A stretch of 64,000 nucleotides of DNA from Nemopilema nomurai (taxonomy: Eukaryota; Cnidaria; Scyphozoa; Rhizostomeae; Rhizostomatidae): positions 1,868,216-1,932,215 of the forward strand of contig ML133420.1 in assembly GCA_003864495.1 (NCBI GenBank). The letters run 5' to 3'. Under the pieces are notes generated by a model. That model was not told the origin of the DNA. It saw only the letters and a program-made list of their open reading frames with translations, and did not search any database. This document shows, piece by piece, positions 24,216 to 37,054 of the stretch (the stretch's first letter is position 1; every line of letters starts with the position of its first letter). The position numbers and the translations under genes are program-made.

Positions 24216-25400
24216 TTGTTAAATTACAGTAGTTGCTAGTAGTAAATAAAACCTACATCGAACGAGATTTTTTGCTTTATGGGAACCCATACTGCTAAAG
24301 GATAAATCAAACGAAGCGAAAATTTATTTTGTGAAATGAGGCTATACGTAAATAATAAGCATTAGCACCCACCCGTTGCCCCAAGAGTTTCAGCAAGTTC
24401 AGCGATGGCTGCAGCTTTTGCCGTTCTATCGGCATATTGTGGAAATTAGATGGCGTACAGGCAGGGTTTCTCGCGCCACAAATCAACCAACAAATCCTCT
24501 TTTTCCGTTGTCCACGAAAACAACGTTGTTCCAGCGACCTCCATTTTGTCAAATTTCACAACATTCATCAACACTTTCCGCGTGCTTTTAAACCCATTTT
24601 GATTGGCTGATCAACAAGAATTTGTTTTTGCGCACCGCACACTTGCGATTTCCTGGTTTTAGTCGCTGGCGACAAAAACAAATATCTAACATGCTAGATA
24701 TTTGTTTCTGTCGCCAGCGACGGCGATTTTTGTGTGCTAGTGTGCGCTAGGCTTATGGGAAAGATTCTTTAAAACTGCTTCATCCGAAGACACACATCTG
24801 TAAAAATCTGGGTAGAACTTTTCAGCGCTTCCCTTGAAATCGCTGAAATGTAGTATGGTTAAGCCCGGTTAAGGTTCGTTTTTTGAGCATTTTTCAGCCC
24901 TTCGATTCTTATTTTCCCTGCTTATATTAGTTTTTAGTAGTAACTTGAAACTATACTTGAATTCAACTCGCTGTTATTTCTAACAACAGATCAGGAAATA
25001 AGGGAACAACTGCTTATATGTGAAACAAACTATATACGGATCAGATGCCGACCTCAAAAAGCTTATCCTTTAAAACACTTCCTTATCTTTTCATGTTGAT
25101 TACAGCTAGTCAACATTTTTTGGCACTGACATGGGTTTGCCGCTAATAGCATAAACTCTTATAATTTTGAAACTACTAGTTAGATTTTTCTTTGCTTTCT
25201 AGAAAATGTAGGCCATAAAATAACGACTAGCAAAACACAATCCTGGCTTTCTATGCATTTTTGCTCAACAACCTTTTTTATTTCAAAATCTCCAGTTTCA
25301 ATTTTCTTTCGGTTCAGAATCAAAGCCTTAAAGATTCCTTCCTAGTGTGCATGCGCCCGAAATTTCCACTATGTCTATTTAAACAGATTCGTGCAGCAGC
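24216..25400. other. Non-coding stretch with one strong palindrome
   Basis: Apart from the inverted repeat at 24662-24721 I see no gene. The bases around it (GCGCACCGCACACTTGCG upstream, GTGTGCTAGTGTGCGC downstream) are also loosely inverted. This could be the end of a Harbinger element or a small fold-back MITE. Confidence 0.5.
24662..24721. repeat. 27-bp inverted repeat, 6-nt loop
   Basis: GTCGCTGGCGACAAAAACAA... (24662-24688) and its reverse complement at 24695-24721 match at 26 of 27 positions around the loop ACATGC. It would form a cruciform or RNA hairpin. It may be fused ends of a small DNA element. Confidence 0.9.
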
Positions 25401-25404
25401 TCTC

Positions 25405-26365
25405 GATGGTTTCACTTGCGCTGCGTTCAAAAATCATTCCAGGAGGCAAATGAGATGATATTTGAATGCTAAGCCTTCATCCAACAGTCATCGATTCTAC
25501 TCAAATTAATCAATAAAAAATGAAGAACCACGTGCAAGCTCGTCTCCAAAGGTCGATCAGCATCAAATTAAAAACGAAAAAGGACCCAGAGAGCTGCCAA
25601 AAACAAAGTATGAATTTCACCTTCCTTTTTCCAATAACAAAGCGAAAAGGTGCCAGAATTGCCGCCGACAGTGCGAGAAGAAGCAGCCAGAAAACTTATT
25701 GGTCGGAAAATATAGCACATATATTCAGGTTCCCACCAAGAAAAAGTCTACCAGAAATTACTACTTCTACGTCAATTTGGATTGCATTAAGGAAGAGTTC
25801 GATGACTTGTGGGACAAATTAATAATTGAAGACGCAATTAAAAAAAATTAACGGCAAACATTGTGAAATGGATACAAAAATTAGGTATTGACTTGTCTAG
25901 TTTTTGGTAAATGTATCCTTTTCTCCTCCTTTAAAATACTAAGGAACTTTTCAAAGCAGTACTAGCAACAGCGGATGAAAACTCTAGTACCTTTGATTCA
26001 ATCACCTTTCGCACTTGCAAAGAAAAGAATGTACTTTAAACGCCCATTAGCAGTTTTCTCCTTTCATCTGCAGAATTGACGCAGTATTTCTCATTCTCTA
26101 GTGATTGATAGTCGCAAGATCTTTTCTTCAAAAAGATTCTATACATTTTGTGTAGCATAGATGATTTAAAGAAGGATTTTGGTTTAATTTTCACAACACA
26201 TTTTTACAGTATTGTTATTATGCTCGCCCTGAAATAGAAACAATTTTAAAAAAATGTATTCAGTAACTCGGATCTCTTTTATGAACACTGAAAAACAGGT
26301 AACCACTGGAAAATGAAAAGGAAATATGCAAGGTGAGTCTGGGAAATAACCTTGAAATTTTCTTA
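25405..26365 (+). repeat. Dispersed ~1 kb repeat, copy A, with coding remnant
   Basis: Homologous along its length to 46946-47886, from TCGATGGTTTCACTTG to CTTGAAATTTTCTTAGAAC. Within it, 25513-25850 holds an open frame (about 110 codons) whose cysteine-rich part CQNCRRQCEKKQPENL is followed by NYYFYVNLDCIKEEFDDLW and a stop at the end of AIKKN. The same peptide is partly preserved in copy B, which supports former coding. I do not recognise the family. It resembles C-terminal exons of uncharacterised transposon proteins, which is inference only. Confidence 0.75.
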
Positions 26366-26510
26366 GAACCTTGCATTTCGGTTTGCTCCAAATCGTTATT
26401 TATAGTTGTTTTCTGGTTATAATTACGTTTCTGAGCACAATTCACGTTTTTTCTCCTTTTTTCGAAACTCTAGACCGTTCCCTACTTGCAAAAACATCAT
26501 GTGACGTAAG

Positions 26511-26572
26511 AATTTTTCGGCGCCTTTGAAAAAGAGTGATGAATTTTTCGGCGCCTTTGAAAAAGTGTGATG
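26511..26572. repeat. 31-bp tandem duplication
   Basis: Two adjacent copies of AATTTTTCGGCGCCTTTGAA followed by AAAG(A/T)GTGATG, differing at one base. The core GGCGCC is palindromic. Confidence 0.9.
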
Positions 26573-26660
26573 GACTCGATTTTACAATGCTTTCGTTCAG
26601 AGTAAAATTTCAGGGATAGAGGATTAACACCCAATGATCGCATCAAATTTTGCAGCAAAA

Positions 26661-26699
26661 ATGGACAAGTCGAGTATGTTACACGATCGACTTGTCCAT
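26661..26699. repeat. 13-bp inverted repeat
   Basis: ATGGACAAGTCGA (26661-26673) and TCGACTTGTCCAT (26687-26699) are exact inverse complements around a 13-nt loop. The sequence CATGTAACCCGGC follows and is repeated about 26 bp further on. Confidence 0.9.
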
Positions 26700-28479
26700 G
26701 TAACCCGGCTAAGAAAATGATCATGTAACCCGGCCCTTACACTAAAATCTGCGTGGCAACAGAATCTGCGAGGGCCCATTCAAAATGTTTTTTTGCGCTT
26801 GCGCCATCTAGTTTGCATAACAAACGCCGCTCAGCATGCAGACTATGCAAAGGCTATTTTGGCATCTGCACCTTGCATGGACGTTGCATCATGCCATTTC
26901 GCTTGTACGTAAAAGAATCTGGCAATCCAGAGCCATTTCTAGGCATAAGCTTTACTACATTCTACTCTCACGTTCCTTTCACCTTTGTCATATTTAGTTA
27001 TTTGTCATAGAAAGCAGGTTTTTCGAAGAAAACATTTTGAGCTGCCCATCATACTTTAGGGTACTGTGGCTAAGAAAAAATCGTTACTTTTATTACCATA
27101 AACAAAATTCTACACCCATAAGTTTCCCATAAGATGTTTGTTTGATTTTAGCGTCATCGCTTTTTATTTTCATTTCTGTCATTAATGAAATTGTTAGTTT
27201 TTTTTGTCTTGCTGGTTTTTGTATGTCTCTTTGCAACATTTCCTTCTTTGCCAACCTTTTCTTGACTTCTTTTTAAATTTAAATAAGAATTTTGGGACTG
27301 CTAATTACAAAATATTTGGAACTTTCTTTACAAGTAAACAAAGCGTTTGTAGAACTGTACGTTTTGTGTGGATTGCACGTTAAAATTTTAATGGTAGATA
27401 GTTTAATCGTATATTTATAGAAATTTTAGCTTTGAACCCTTGTCTTTTTATGATAAATTCTGCGATACATTATTTCATATTGAACGTGTCTAAAGCCGCA
27501 AATTGATTGCTAGGCCTTGAACGCATGTTGTAAATTGAAAAAGACAATAATCAAATTAGAGTCAATTAAATTGTAAAATTTTCGTTGCACCTTGTGCATT
27601 TTTACAAGAAGGGCTGTTTCTGCCTGAAATACATAATTGGCAGATAAATTGGAACTAGAAATTTTGCTTCTTTATTGACATGCAGGAAGATTTTATCTTT
27701 AGTCCCTCAATTATTAATCTAACTCCAATTGGCATTTATTCGGGCGTAAATAATGGAAATCCCCATAAATAAGTATATTGAATGATAGAAATAACAAGTA
27801 CCGATGAGCTTAGCTTTTAAAAGTTTTTCTGGCTTCATATGAATGAAAGTTTACAAGGGGTTATCACATTAAACTTCAACTATTAAAAATTCTTCATGCT
27901 CGATCTTTGTATTAAATAAAATTACAATGAAGGGGGTTCAAACTAATGCTATAAACTGCCAAAATCCCAGATGCGTTTCCTTCAAAATGTGCCATACTGT
28001 TCTGGTCTATTTTCCTAAACGGACACAGCGCCAAAAATGCAGAAAAATTGAATAACGAAACACCATTATTAGCCCCCTTCACTTTCTAAGACCCCATATT
28101 TCTAACTTTTCCAAGGTGCCTGCCAAATATTACCTAATATTAAATTTTTCATTTTAAAATGCAAACAAAATTTTTCATTTTGTGTTTTGCAATCTTCAAG
28201 GAGACTCTGATCTTAGAAGTCAATAACATGCACAAGTTTCAGGTTCAAAGGAAAATGATGCATTTATTCCTGGACCAAAGTTAATGCCTGTTAAAAAGAA
28301 ACTTAGTTTGTAATAATTCACTAATAGCTAAAATGATTGGTGTAAAATAAAGTTATTTTAGATAAGATCAACTACATTATCCATTAAAATCGTGATTGTC
28401 TAGTGAGTTCAGAATGCATTCAAGGGGTATTATGTCTCTTTTCACAAATAGCTATTGGTTGGAACATTTGAGTACTGTA

Positions 28480-28800
28480 GCAAAAGGGCAATCTTAATTA
28501 TGTTTCAAAAATTTATCATTACGTATGTGCTATGCTGTGCTTGCTCGCGAAATAGCATTTGACTTCCTGGGTTGTTTAATCAGCAGAAACACAGCAGCAC
28601 CTCACCAATGGGACAGTGGGTCGCCAGCAAAAGTGCAAAGGGCAATCTTAATAATGTTTCCAAAATTTTATCATTACGTTTGTGCTATGCTGTGCTCTTT
28701 CTGCTTTTGAAATAGCATTTGCCTTCCAGGGTCGTTTCATCAGCAACAAATTAGTAGCTCACTGCATTGTAAAAGGAAGTGCAAAGGCGATTCTCTAATC
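28480..28800. repeat. Imperfect ~150-bp tandem duplication
   Basis: GCAAAAGGGCAATCTTAAT near 28480 recurs as GCAAAGGGCAATCTTAAT near 28634. Both are followed by TTTATCATTACGT(A/T)TGTGCT and GAAATAGCATTTG. A third partial start GCAAAGGCGATTCT lies near 28775. Confidence 0.8.
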
Positions 28801-31800
28801 TCAATAAATACTGATAGGCCCTAAAGCAACCCATTTCAAAAATCATCTTCTTCCGAAGAGGTAGTCAGAGAAAAATCAACAACAACTGCAGATAGAACAC
28901 TAGTTTTTTGATGCTTGTATTGCAGTAGATTGAATTTTATTTTGTAAGGTGACCAGCAGCAAACTGAAGATTAATTTAAAAGATTTTGAAACACTTAACT
29001 GTGTTTATTACAGCTTAAAGGTCAAAAAGTACAAAATACTTGAATAGAATCGCAAGCTAATTTATGGTTATAAAACAATATAGCAAAAATTATTTCCTTT
29101 TAATATGATAGAAAGTAAGATAGAAAGCACGTCTATCCAATTATCATGCTAAATCTAGCCCTTCAATGTCTTTTTCAATTTTTGGTCTTTGCTTCGTTAA
29201 CTCTTTTTTTTAACCACATAATTAATATTATTGAAGTGCGAGCGAGCGTATGCAATCACACGAAGATGACAATGAGACCAAACTGATAAGATCTCAATAA
29301 ATCGCACTATGTAGGGCCGTGATAGTATTCAAAAGAACAGGGCGCAATTCACGGGGAAGCATCGAGGAGCTAGGTCACCGTGGGGAGCATACGAACTTCT
29401 TTCTTGTTGGATAAAAGTTTACTTTATCTTTAAGCAATAAGATCTAAAAAAACTTCTAGGGGTTTTTTAAGAATTTTTGTCAAAATAATAAGGCTGGTAG
29501 CTAAATTCAAGTGAAATTTCTAAGCCTTTTCACATTGGGTAAAGTAATAATGAACGAATACTTTCAAGACAAAATGTGTACAGTTGCCTCCTGAAATTGT
29601 TGAGGTTGGAATTTTAAAAAAATATTCTCGCTATCAACATGCAACCTGTTGGGGCCGCTCACCAGTTTTAGAAGGGCTGCATTAAAGCAACCTTTTCTAT
29701 AACCTCCTTTGGAAACCAAGTTTTTATGGCTCAACTCTTAGAAAAACACTCTCAAAGTAACAAAGAGAGATATAATTCGAAGCCCTAAATATGGAGCAAG
29801 CTATGACAAGTTACAAAATCATTTTGCCTGGAATCTACTGATATATGAAGCTCCGGGGCCCTCTATACTTGACCAGATGGGAATAGGCACAGAATAATGA
29901 ATCTTTTCCGATAACATACCTACCCTTAAGAGAAATTATCATTTTGTTACGTTTGATTGATACCATTCCTGAAATGAAATTCATCACTTTATAACGGCTT
30001 CTAGATCTTAAAGATCTGGGGCAATTTGTCCACTGAACGCTCCTTTGTTGATGGCCAATGACTATAAATACTCGTTTTTAACACTGCAAAAAACAGTTAT
30101 CATTGTTATAATTAGGTATGAATAGCTTTTGGGTTTTTTTTAATTGTTTGGAATAAGTGTTTTTAAGGTCATTTATCTGACTAAGGTCAATATTATGAGA
30201 CCTGGCATAAATTGCCATATTTTCCAGTTTTTTCGCAAATTTTTAATGGAATTGCAGGAGTGGCAGCATGGGGAGGGGAGACAAGATTTTAGCTAGCTGT
30301 CGCTTCCCTGAAAGCTGTGACATTGTTTCATGGTGCTCCTTTGCATGACCCACAATACCAAGGTTCAAATTAAGAACAAGCAGGGGCCGAGATGTACTAT
30401 AAAATGCAATTTTGATCATAGTTATGAAAACCATCTTAAAAAATTCAATCTCAAAAACGATGAGTTCTTTTCCATCTAGGGCTGCTTTATCGGGGAATTT
30501 TCAAACCTGTCAGCAAATAAAGGATGGTTCATCCAGCCTAAAAGTTTTGGAAAAATTAAGAACAACCAGCCTGAATTTAAATTTACTGGTTCTCATGAAG
30601 AGAGTGTATTAGTTGCTCTATTCTGATAAGTTGTCGGAGGAAATTGGTTGTCTTTTTTCGCGCGCTGAGGCCTGAAACATGAGTTCTAAATTAACTTCAG
30701 AAATAAAGAAGCGCTTTAAAATGGCTTGGCCTAAATTGACATTATCTGTTTTGTTTATCTACTGGAAACTTTAGGGTACTGGGCTTTAAAACTGCAATGT
30801 TTTATCTCAGTGTGCTAGACAACATGGGGGCCAACATGTTTGTTTTTTTATCTTACACGATCAATATAATTAAAACTACTTAATATTATAATTGTACCTT
30901 CTATTTTAAACTTTGTTGTAAATATTTATGTTGAATTTTTACCGTTTTAACTACCGATATGGTTTTCATCCAAGCTAACAACTCTCCTTAGTACCGACAT
31001 AGTATAGACAAAAGATCTCATGCCAGTGTCATGTCAGCATTATACCAACAATTTAACTTTTTCCCGAAAAAACGTTTGGCTCATAAAAGGCTGTTTTTTT
31101 GCGCTTAAAGGCCGGTTTACACGATCATATTCAGGTCACATTTGCATCACATATTTTATATGATCACAGGCAAATTTTAAATCCTCATTCTCACCTCCCA
31201 TATTTTTTGGCATCATTTGACACTGAGCAGCGTCATCATCAGAGTCATTTGGGAATAGATGAAACTTGAGCATTTTTATTGAACGAAACTTTTCTAGCAA
31301 ATTCAATTCGTGAGCCACGTTAGCGTTGTTCCCACCATGCTCTATCACTTAATAGCTGAATATCCTAAATTTGAAAAATCACTGAAAGGATGGCTGTCAA
31401 TAAAGATTAGCGTGGAAATGCCATCACTTTCAGAAAGCAATTATCACCACCATGACGTTTTGTCGCAAAATGATCAAGAACAAAGTTGCAAAATGCATGG
31501 CCTTGTAACTCAAGTCCGCTGATTAACCCTTCGCGGTATGTAGCGCGTCTCATAGAACTTCAACATGTAACTTTTTATTGTTAAGAAAAAGCTTTCTTAT
31601 GAAAAAAGACGGATACACCAATTTCTGAATGTATAAAAGATGTTGCCTTTTTGAAAGCTGCCCGGACTAAATTCCCAGCGCGACCTCAACCCCTAAATAA
31701 CATTGTTCCGTAAATACATCAAAGACACATCAAAGTTGATCTGAAATTTTAGGCCATGAGGAAACAATCTATAAGCCATGGTCTCCCCACCATCGGTAAG

Positions 31801-31814
31801 CTGCAAGTCAGCAA

Positions 31815-32298
<484 letters not shown>

Positions 32299-32725
32299 AT
32301 GCTCTGGAAAAATGCTCTGGTCTGCAGAGTATGGCACTTTTCGACGAGATCTCTGGTGTGCACGAGCAAAAAGCCTGGTGTGCACTACCAAAAGTTTCAA
32401 GTGTGCTGTTGTGCACCAGCTTTTTTCCCCTCTTGTGGTTAAAAATTGTAAATTTGCATTATACTTTAAAAATGCGAAAAAGCATTGCGTGCCTTTATTT
32501 TTGCCCCCTCTCTTTCTTCTTTTTGTCGGGGTCATTCCAGAAGCCCATTATCAATGTGGAAGACTCAATAAAGACTGACGTCTGGGAATTTGTTTGGAAA
32601 TAAAATTTTGTCTCAACAATTTTTGGTTAAGTAGGTAATCATTAAATATAGAATAAGGACATTCGCACATTCGTGCTGACAACGTTTGCTCTCAGACTGT
32701 CACTTAAAACCTTTGCTATCAAGCC

Positions 32726-33295
32726 TTATGATTTAAAAAGCTGCCAACCTCCCAGTCCCAGATCTAGCATTATAAAATGAGTAAATATACAAAATCCTAG
32801 GCTTGCTTTTCTCAATTTAGACCATAATTCAACAGCATCATCATTTGTGAACATAAATAATTCCTTCGAAAATCGCTCTCGCAAACTTGAGGGAAAGCAT
32901 TCATCTGAAGAGATCTTTTCGGCGCATTTCAGTACGATGGCTTTGAGCTGTAGTGGATGAAGCTTTTGACGACTTACTTCATCAGCAGAATAGTTAGAAG
33001 AAGAAGATGTTTGTGCAGCACTGGACAAGGAAGATATGGGAGCGTCAGAGGAAGAAGTAATATGACGATGTTTTGAATTTGTGTGCCTTGATAGTCCGCG
33101 ACATGACTTTCAGGCCCTCCAACAGACGTTGCATTCGAAACCTGCAGGGTTTTCTTAGTCTCTGGTAACTTCTATGGCAATATTTTTAATCTGACAATTC
33201 AAACCCTCATCTTCTTCCAGAAATCCTTCGTTAATTAGGTACAAAATATCATCAAGTTCCTCGACAGGTAGAGATTCCTGTTTGTTAGAGGCCAT
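32726..33295 (-). pseudogene. C2H2 zinc-finger protein remnant
   Basis: From an ATG at 33295 the - strand reads MASNKQESLPVEELDDILYL, an acidic stretch (EEDEGL), then FECNVC...KSCRGLSRHTNSKHR, a C2H2-type finger with GLSRHTN as in many invertebrate proteins. A Ser-rich linker follows, then KLHPLQLKAIVLKCAEKI and a segment ending KLRKASLG near 32790. Two in-frame stops (after EVTRD and inside CWRA-stop-KSC) break it. It lies head-to-head with the integrase gene at 33504 (about 210 bp between them). Function unknown, probably DNA binding. Confidence 0.6.
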
Positions 33296-33503
33296 AATCA
33301 GCCGGATTTTGCACCTTCGGGTTGTTGATGTTGCTGGTTCAACCTTGAGGCGCGCACAATCGGAAATAACAATAGCGCATTGTTCCCTTCCAGATCTCTC
33401 TCTTGTGACTATGTTTTTAGCGATCAGCTTAAGGTAAATAAGGACTTGTTTTTAAAATTTCAAGATGGAATTATGTGAAACAACGACTGCAAGAAAGTTG
33501 CAG

Positions 33504-36207
33504 TAACTACGTACGAAAAAGCGATCAAGGTTTTCCATCAGTACCACGGAAATGGAGAAGGGCACTTTGGTTCTTAGAAGACTACAGCAACAAATTCGCG
33601 CGATTTTAAGAGGAAAAACATTTCCCAATGGGTAAGAGTTTTTGCGGAATCGCAAAATAGTATTCCAGACTTTTGAAGTAACGTCAGTTGTACTGGAATT
33701 TTAAATTATTCATTCAACATCGCCTTGATTTTTATTCTTGTTGCTTGGTTCAATAGATCATGGAATAAATTTTTGAAGTTTTTAAAGGATCTGTCGTCAC
33801 AATAGTGCTCGTACAGCTCTTTCAGAGTTTTTTTAAAATTACATCAACTTCTGGCAAAGACTGTAATTTGGTGTTGCTTGACTAGTCCATTATCTGTCAA
33901 GATCATTTCATGGTATCCTTTATAGCCATTGGCTTTTTATTTGAAGATAAAATTGTGCGAGGCATGTCAGTTTTTGGGACCAAAACTACGCAATGTGGAT
34001 GTTGACTTCCAGCCAATCAAGGTATCGTTACATCCTTATACAACGTTTCCAAGATATATCAGAAGTATAATTTTAGTCTTATCTAAACTACTTTAAACGT
34101 CAGACGCTTAAAAAATAAGAGGTCTATTGCATCGTTTAGAAATACAGAGCTCAATTCGAAAATTGCATGATCTTCATTTAGGATTGCAAGTGAGTGAAAC
34201 ATCATGACATAGTGTAAATTTTTTGATAGGTGTCAAAACCTTGGGAAATGGTGGGAATTGACTTCATTACTTGTTCTTAAGCTCCGAGAGGAAACAAATA
34301 TATCCTTAGTGTTACTGATTATTTTACAAAATTGGTGGAGGCATTCCCCACTGTATCAAAAGTGGAGTCCTTCGTCACAGAGTGCTTATCGAAATTATTC
34401 TATCAACACGGAGCACCTGACAAGATCCCAGGGATGTTCAAGTCAGAGAGTTCATGAACAAGGTAGTATCAGTGATAAGGTTGTAAGCAGTCAGAATGCT
34501 TACAGATGTGTCTAAACACATTTTTGTTAAAAGTGCAATGCGTTTAACAGCGTCTAGACAAATTCTTTCAATGTTGAGTACAGAAACAAAGAATTACAGT
34601 TATTTCTAAAATCGTATTTGTGTAGACGGGATTTTCAAGTAAAAGTGCTATCAAATTGCAGCTGTGAATAAAAATTAAGAGCCAAAAACTATTTGATCAC
34701 TAATAGGGAAACGTTGCGTTCTGCAAATATTTAAAAATAGAGCAAAGCAAACCGCGGCCTACCATCCTCAAACTAACGGCTTGGATGAAAAAACGAACCA
34801 AACTGTATAAAGGTAGGAAATATCTTCATCTTATCATTAATTACAGCAAAATAGCTGAATTGAATCGACTCAATTATAGTAACATAAATACCCGAAGTTT
34901 TTTAAATGTAGCGAAAATTGATGTTTGATTATGACTTTTCCACTGTCTTCTTAATCAAGATATTCATAAATGATGAGTGAATTTATTTTCAGGTCACTCG
35001 ATAAAATGGTGAACGATAGGCAAAATAAATGGGACCTGCACCTTGACACTCTGGGCAATCAGGACAAGTGTTGTTTTTGATAAAAAATTTTGCATTGTTC
35101 AACAAAATTTTTGCCTTTCCGATTGCTATATAATTGAGAGGCTAGAAGACCAGTTCAGTTGGAAAATAATGGTGAAGATTGGTCCAGTGTGAGTGTTTTC
35201 AAAAATAAAAATATCTCTAATAAGAAATGCCGATTTTTCACTACTCCAATGGTTTCGGGGACTATTAAAGCACTTAATATCTCTTCGTGTAGCTCTTTTA
35301 ATCTTTAGTTATTAATGGAATTAATCTATATCGAAAAATCTGTCTTACAGGTTACGATTAACTTGCCTTATCTCAAAACGTTGACAAGGCACAAGGGAGA
35401 CAAACAAAATATTATAGAGCTAGAGACCCGATAAACGGAAAGCGGGTTTTATTCGAAGAAGGGCAGTTGGTGCTTCTTTTTAATTCGCAGAAGGCGTCAA
35501 AAATGGGCGATTCCTACGAATTATGGAAAAGATTGCAGCTATGTGATACAAATTGCAAAAAATTCACTACATAACAAAATTCGACCAGAAATAAAACAGA
35601 ATTTTCAAAGTCAACTCCATTCTCAATGTTTAGGATTTTCGAAGGTGAAAGGACCCGAAATGGAACAAGGCACACCAAGAACAGATGACCAGGTAGTTAG
35701 AAGCATTATATTGTTGCGATTTTCACTCTACTTGCATTTTTCAATTGCATTTGTGTTAGTGTTACAAGAGACCTAACTCAAATTGAATGCTTTTTAATTT
35801 GTAGGATGTTCCGAAAATAAAACGACGTGAAATGGAACAAGAGACACCAAGAACAGATGACCAGGTAGTTAGAAGAATTATATTGTTGCAATTTTCATTC
35901 TAATTGCCTTTTCCAATTGCATTTGTGTTAGTGTTACAAGAGACCTAACTCAAAAAGAATGCTTTTTAATTTGTAGGATGTTCCCAAAGTAAACAACGTG
36001 AAATGGAACAAGGAACACCAAGAACAGATAACCAGGTAGTTAGAAGAATTATATTGTTGCAATTTTCATTCTAATTGCCTTTTTCAATTGCATTTGTGTT
36101 ACTATTACAAGAGACCCAACTCAAAAAGAATGCCCGTTAATTTGTAGGATATTCCGAAAGTGAAACGACCGGAAAAGGCACAAAGAACACCAAGAACAGA
36201 TGACCAG
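33504..36207 (+). pseudogene. Intron-containing gypsy/Ginger-type integrase relic
   Basis: Integrase landmarks lie in order across spliced exons: 33504-33631 with VFHQYHGNGEGHFGS (HH of the H2C2 zinc finger); 33947-34021 with CEACQ...DFQPIK (CC of the finger); 34230-34462 with PWEMVGIDFI (first catalytic D), NKYILSVTDYFTKLVEAFP (second D) and YQHGAPDKI, then REFMNK; 34707-34812 with AAYHPQTNGLDEKTNQT; 34993 onward with SLDKMVNDRQNKWDLHL; about 35370 onward with NGKRVLFEEGQLVLLFNSQK (GPY/F-like region). Introns at 33632-33946 and 34022-34229 join in phase. Stops occur in exons 1, 3 and 4, with a frameshift after DKI. Retrotransposon pol genes normally lack introns, so a Ginger DNA transposon or GIN1-like gene is more likely (inference). 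Confidence 0.72.
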
Positions 36208-36220
36208 GTAGTTAAGGTCC
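35640..36220 (+). repeat. Tandemly amplified exon-intron unit (four copies, ~171 bp)
   Basis: Exon ends GATGACCAG|GTAGTTAG recur at 35692, 35864, 36035 and 36207. Each exon copy after the first is 59-60 nt (35805-35864, 35977-36035, 36148-36207), starts after TTTGTAG and encodes a charged 20-residue tail such as DVPKIKRREMEQETPRTDDQ. The intron (about 112 bp) is copied too. Copy 3 is 59 nt and shifts frame. Copies differ at several bases, so the amplification is not brand new. Confidence 0.9.
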
Positions 36221-36352
36221 ATTCACACTTGTCGTGTTGTTCATGCCGCAGATCATAAAAGCGTTTTTTTGACGCACAGCTCGGTGCCAATGCGTTTTTT
36301 TGCAATGCGGCAAAGTTGAAAAAATCCAATAAAAACGGTTTGTGACGCTCAG

Positions 36353-37054
36353 ATGGCTAGTTCAAAAAGGCTGCTAAACACGTCAACAAGGAGTTATTGA
36401 TTGAATTGGTTAGAAAATATTCTTGTCTTTATGATACATTGCGGAAAGGTTACAAGGATGACAGTATTAGGGAAAATGCCTAGAAAATGGTTTGCATCGT
36501 TGCGTTGAACCATGTGAAAAAAGACCAAAAACTACTGGTTCCTGCACGAGTTTTTATTAATCATTTCGCGCTGCTTATTACTCTCATCTTCAGCAATATC
36601 TTAAAAAAAAAACAACCAAATTAACGACGTAGATCGAACATTTGATATGCTTGCTTTCGGCTTATGATAACTGTAGTTCTACCCCAAACCTTGAACATCC
36701 TGTCAAACGTCCTAAAAAATCTGCATGAACAACTTGGCATGTCAGGCTAACCATGTCAGTCTGAAATTATTTTAATAAAAGCCATCGTTGTATTTTAAAC
36801 TTGCTATTAGGCTTTACAAGGTGTCAACATAACTCTCTAAAATTCTATAATTTTATTTGTTTTAACAAAATTTTACTGTTAGTTGAGCTTAGGATTTTTT
36901 ATTTGCCATACAGATATTGCAATGCTGAAAAGAGTTTTCAAAAACTTGAGAGACCGGTACATGAAAATGAAGAAAGAGTGCAAACCGCGAGGGAGTGCAG
37001 GAGGGGTTCCTTTGTTGCCCTCTAAGTGGCTGAGTGAGATCCAGTCACAAAACG
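36353..37054 (+). pseudogene. MADF-domain (Myb/SANT-like) remnant, two exons
   Basis: After ATGGCTAGTTC at 36353 and a frameshift, the reading frame gives NKELLIELVRKYSCLYDTLR and GYKDDSIRENA, then a stop where MADF domains usually have W. A second exon (about 36911-37052) gives VFKNLRDRYMKMKKECK and PSKWLSEIQSQN before GTAAAT. This is the typical order of a MADF DNA-binding domain. A likely Harbinger terminus, TTAAGGTCCATTCACACTTG, lies just upstream at 36214-36233. PIF/Harbinger elements often carry such a protein, but no matching transposase is seen nearby. Confidence 0.6.

Noticed and set aside
26753..27010. 85-codon open frame as a gene
   Set aside because: No recognisable motif, no homologous copy in the window, and ordinary AT-rich surroundings.
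31110..31522. Small Harbinger element starting GGCCGGTTTACACG
   Set aside because: No inverted partner or TAA duplication could be found; the open frames there match nothing I know.
34230..34462. Active LTR retrotransposon integrase
   Set aside because: Stops, a frameshift and introns; no LTRs, reverse transcriptase or primer-binding site seen around it.
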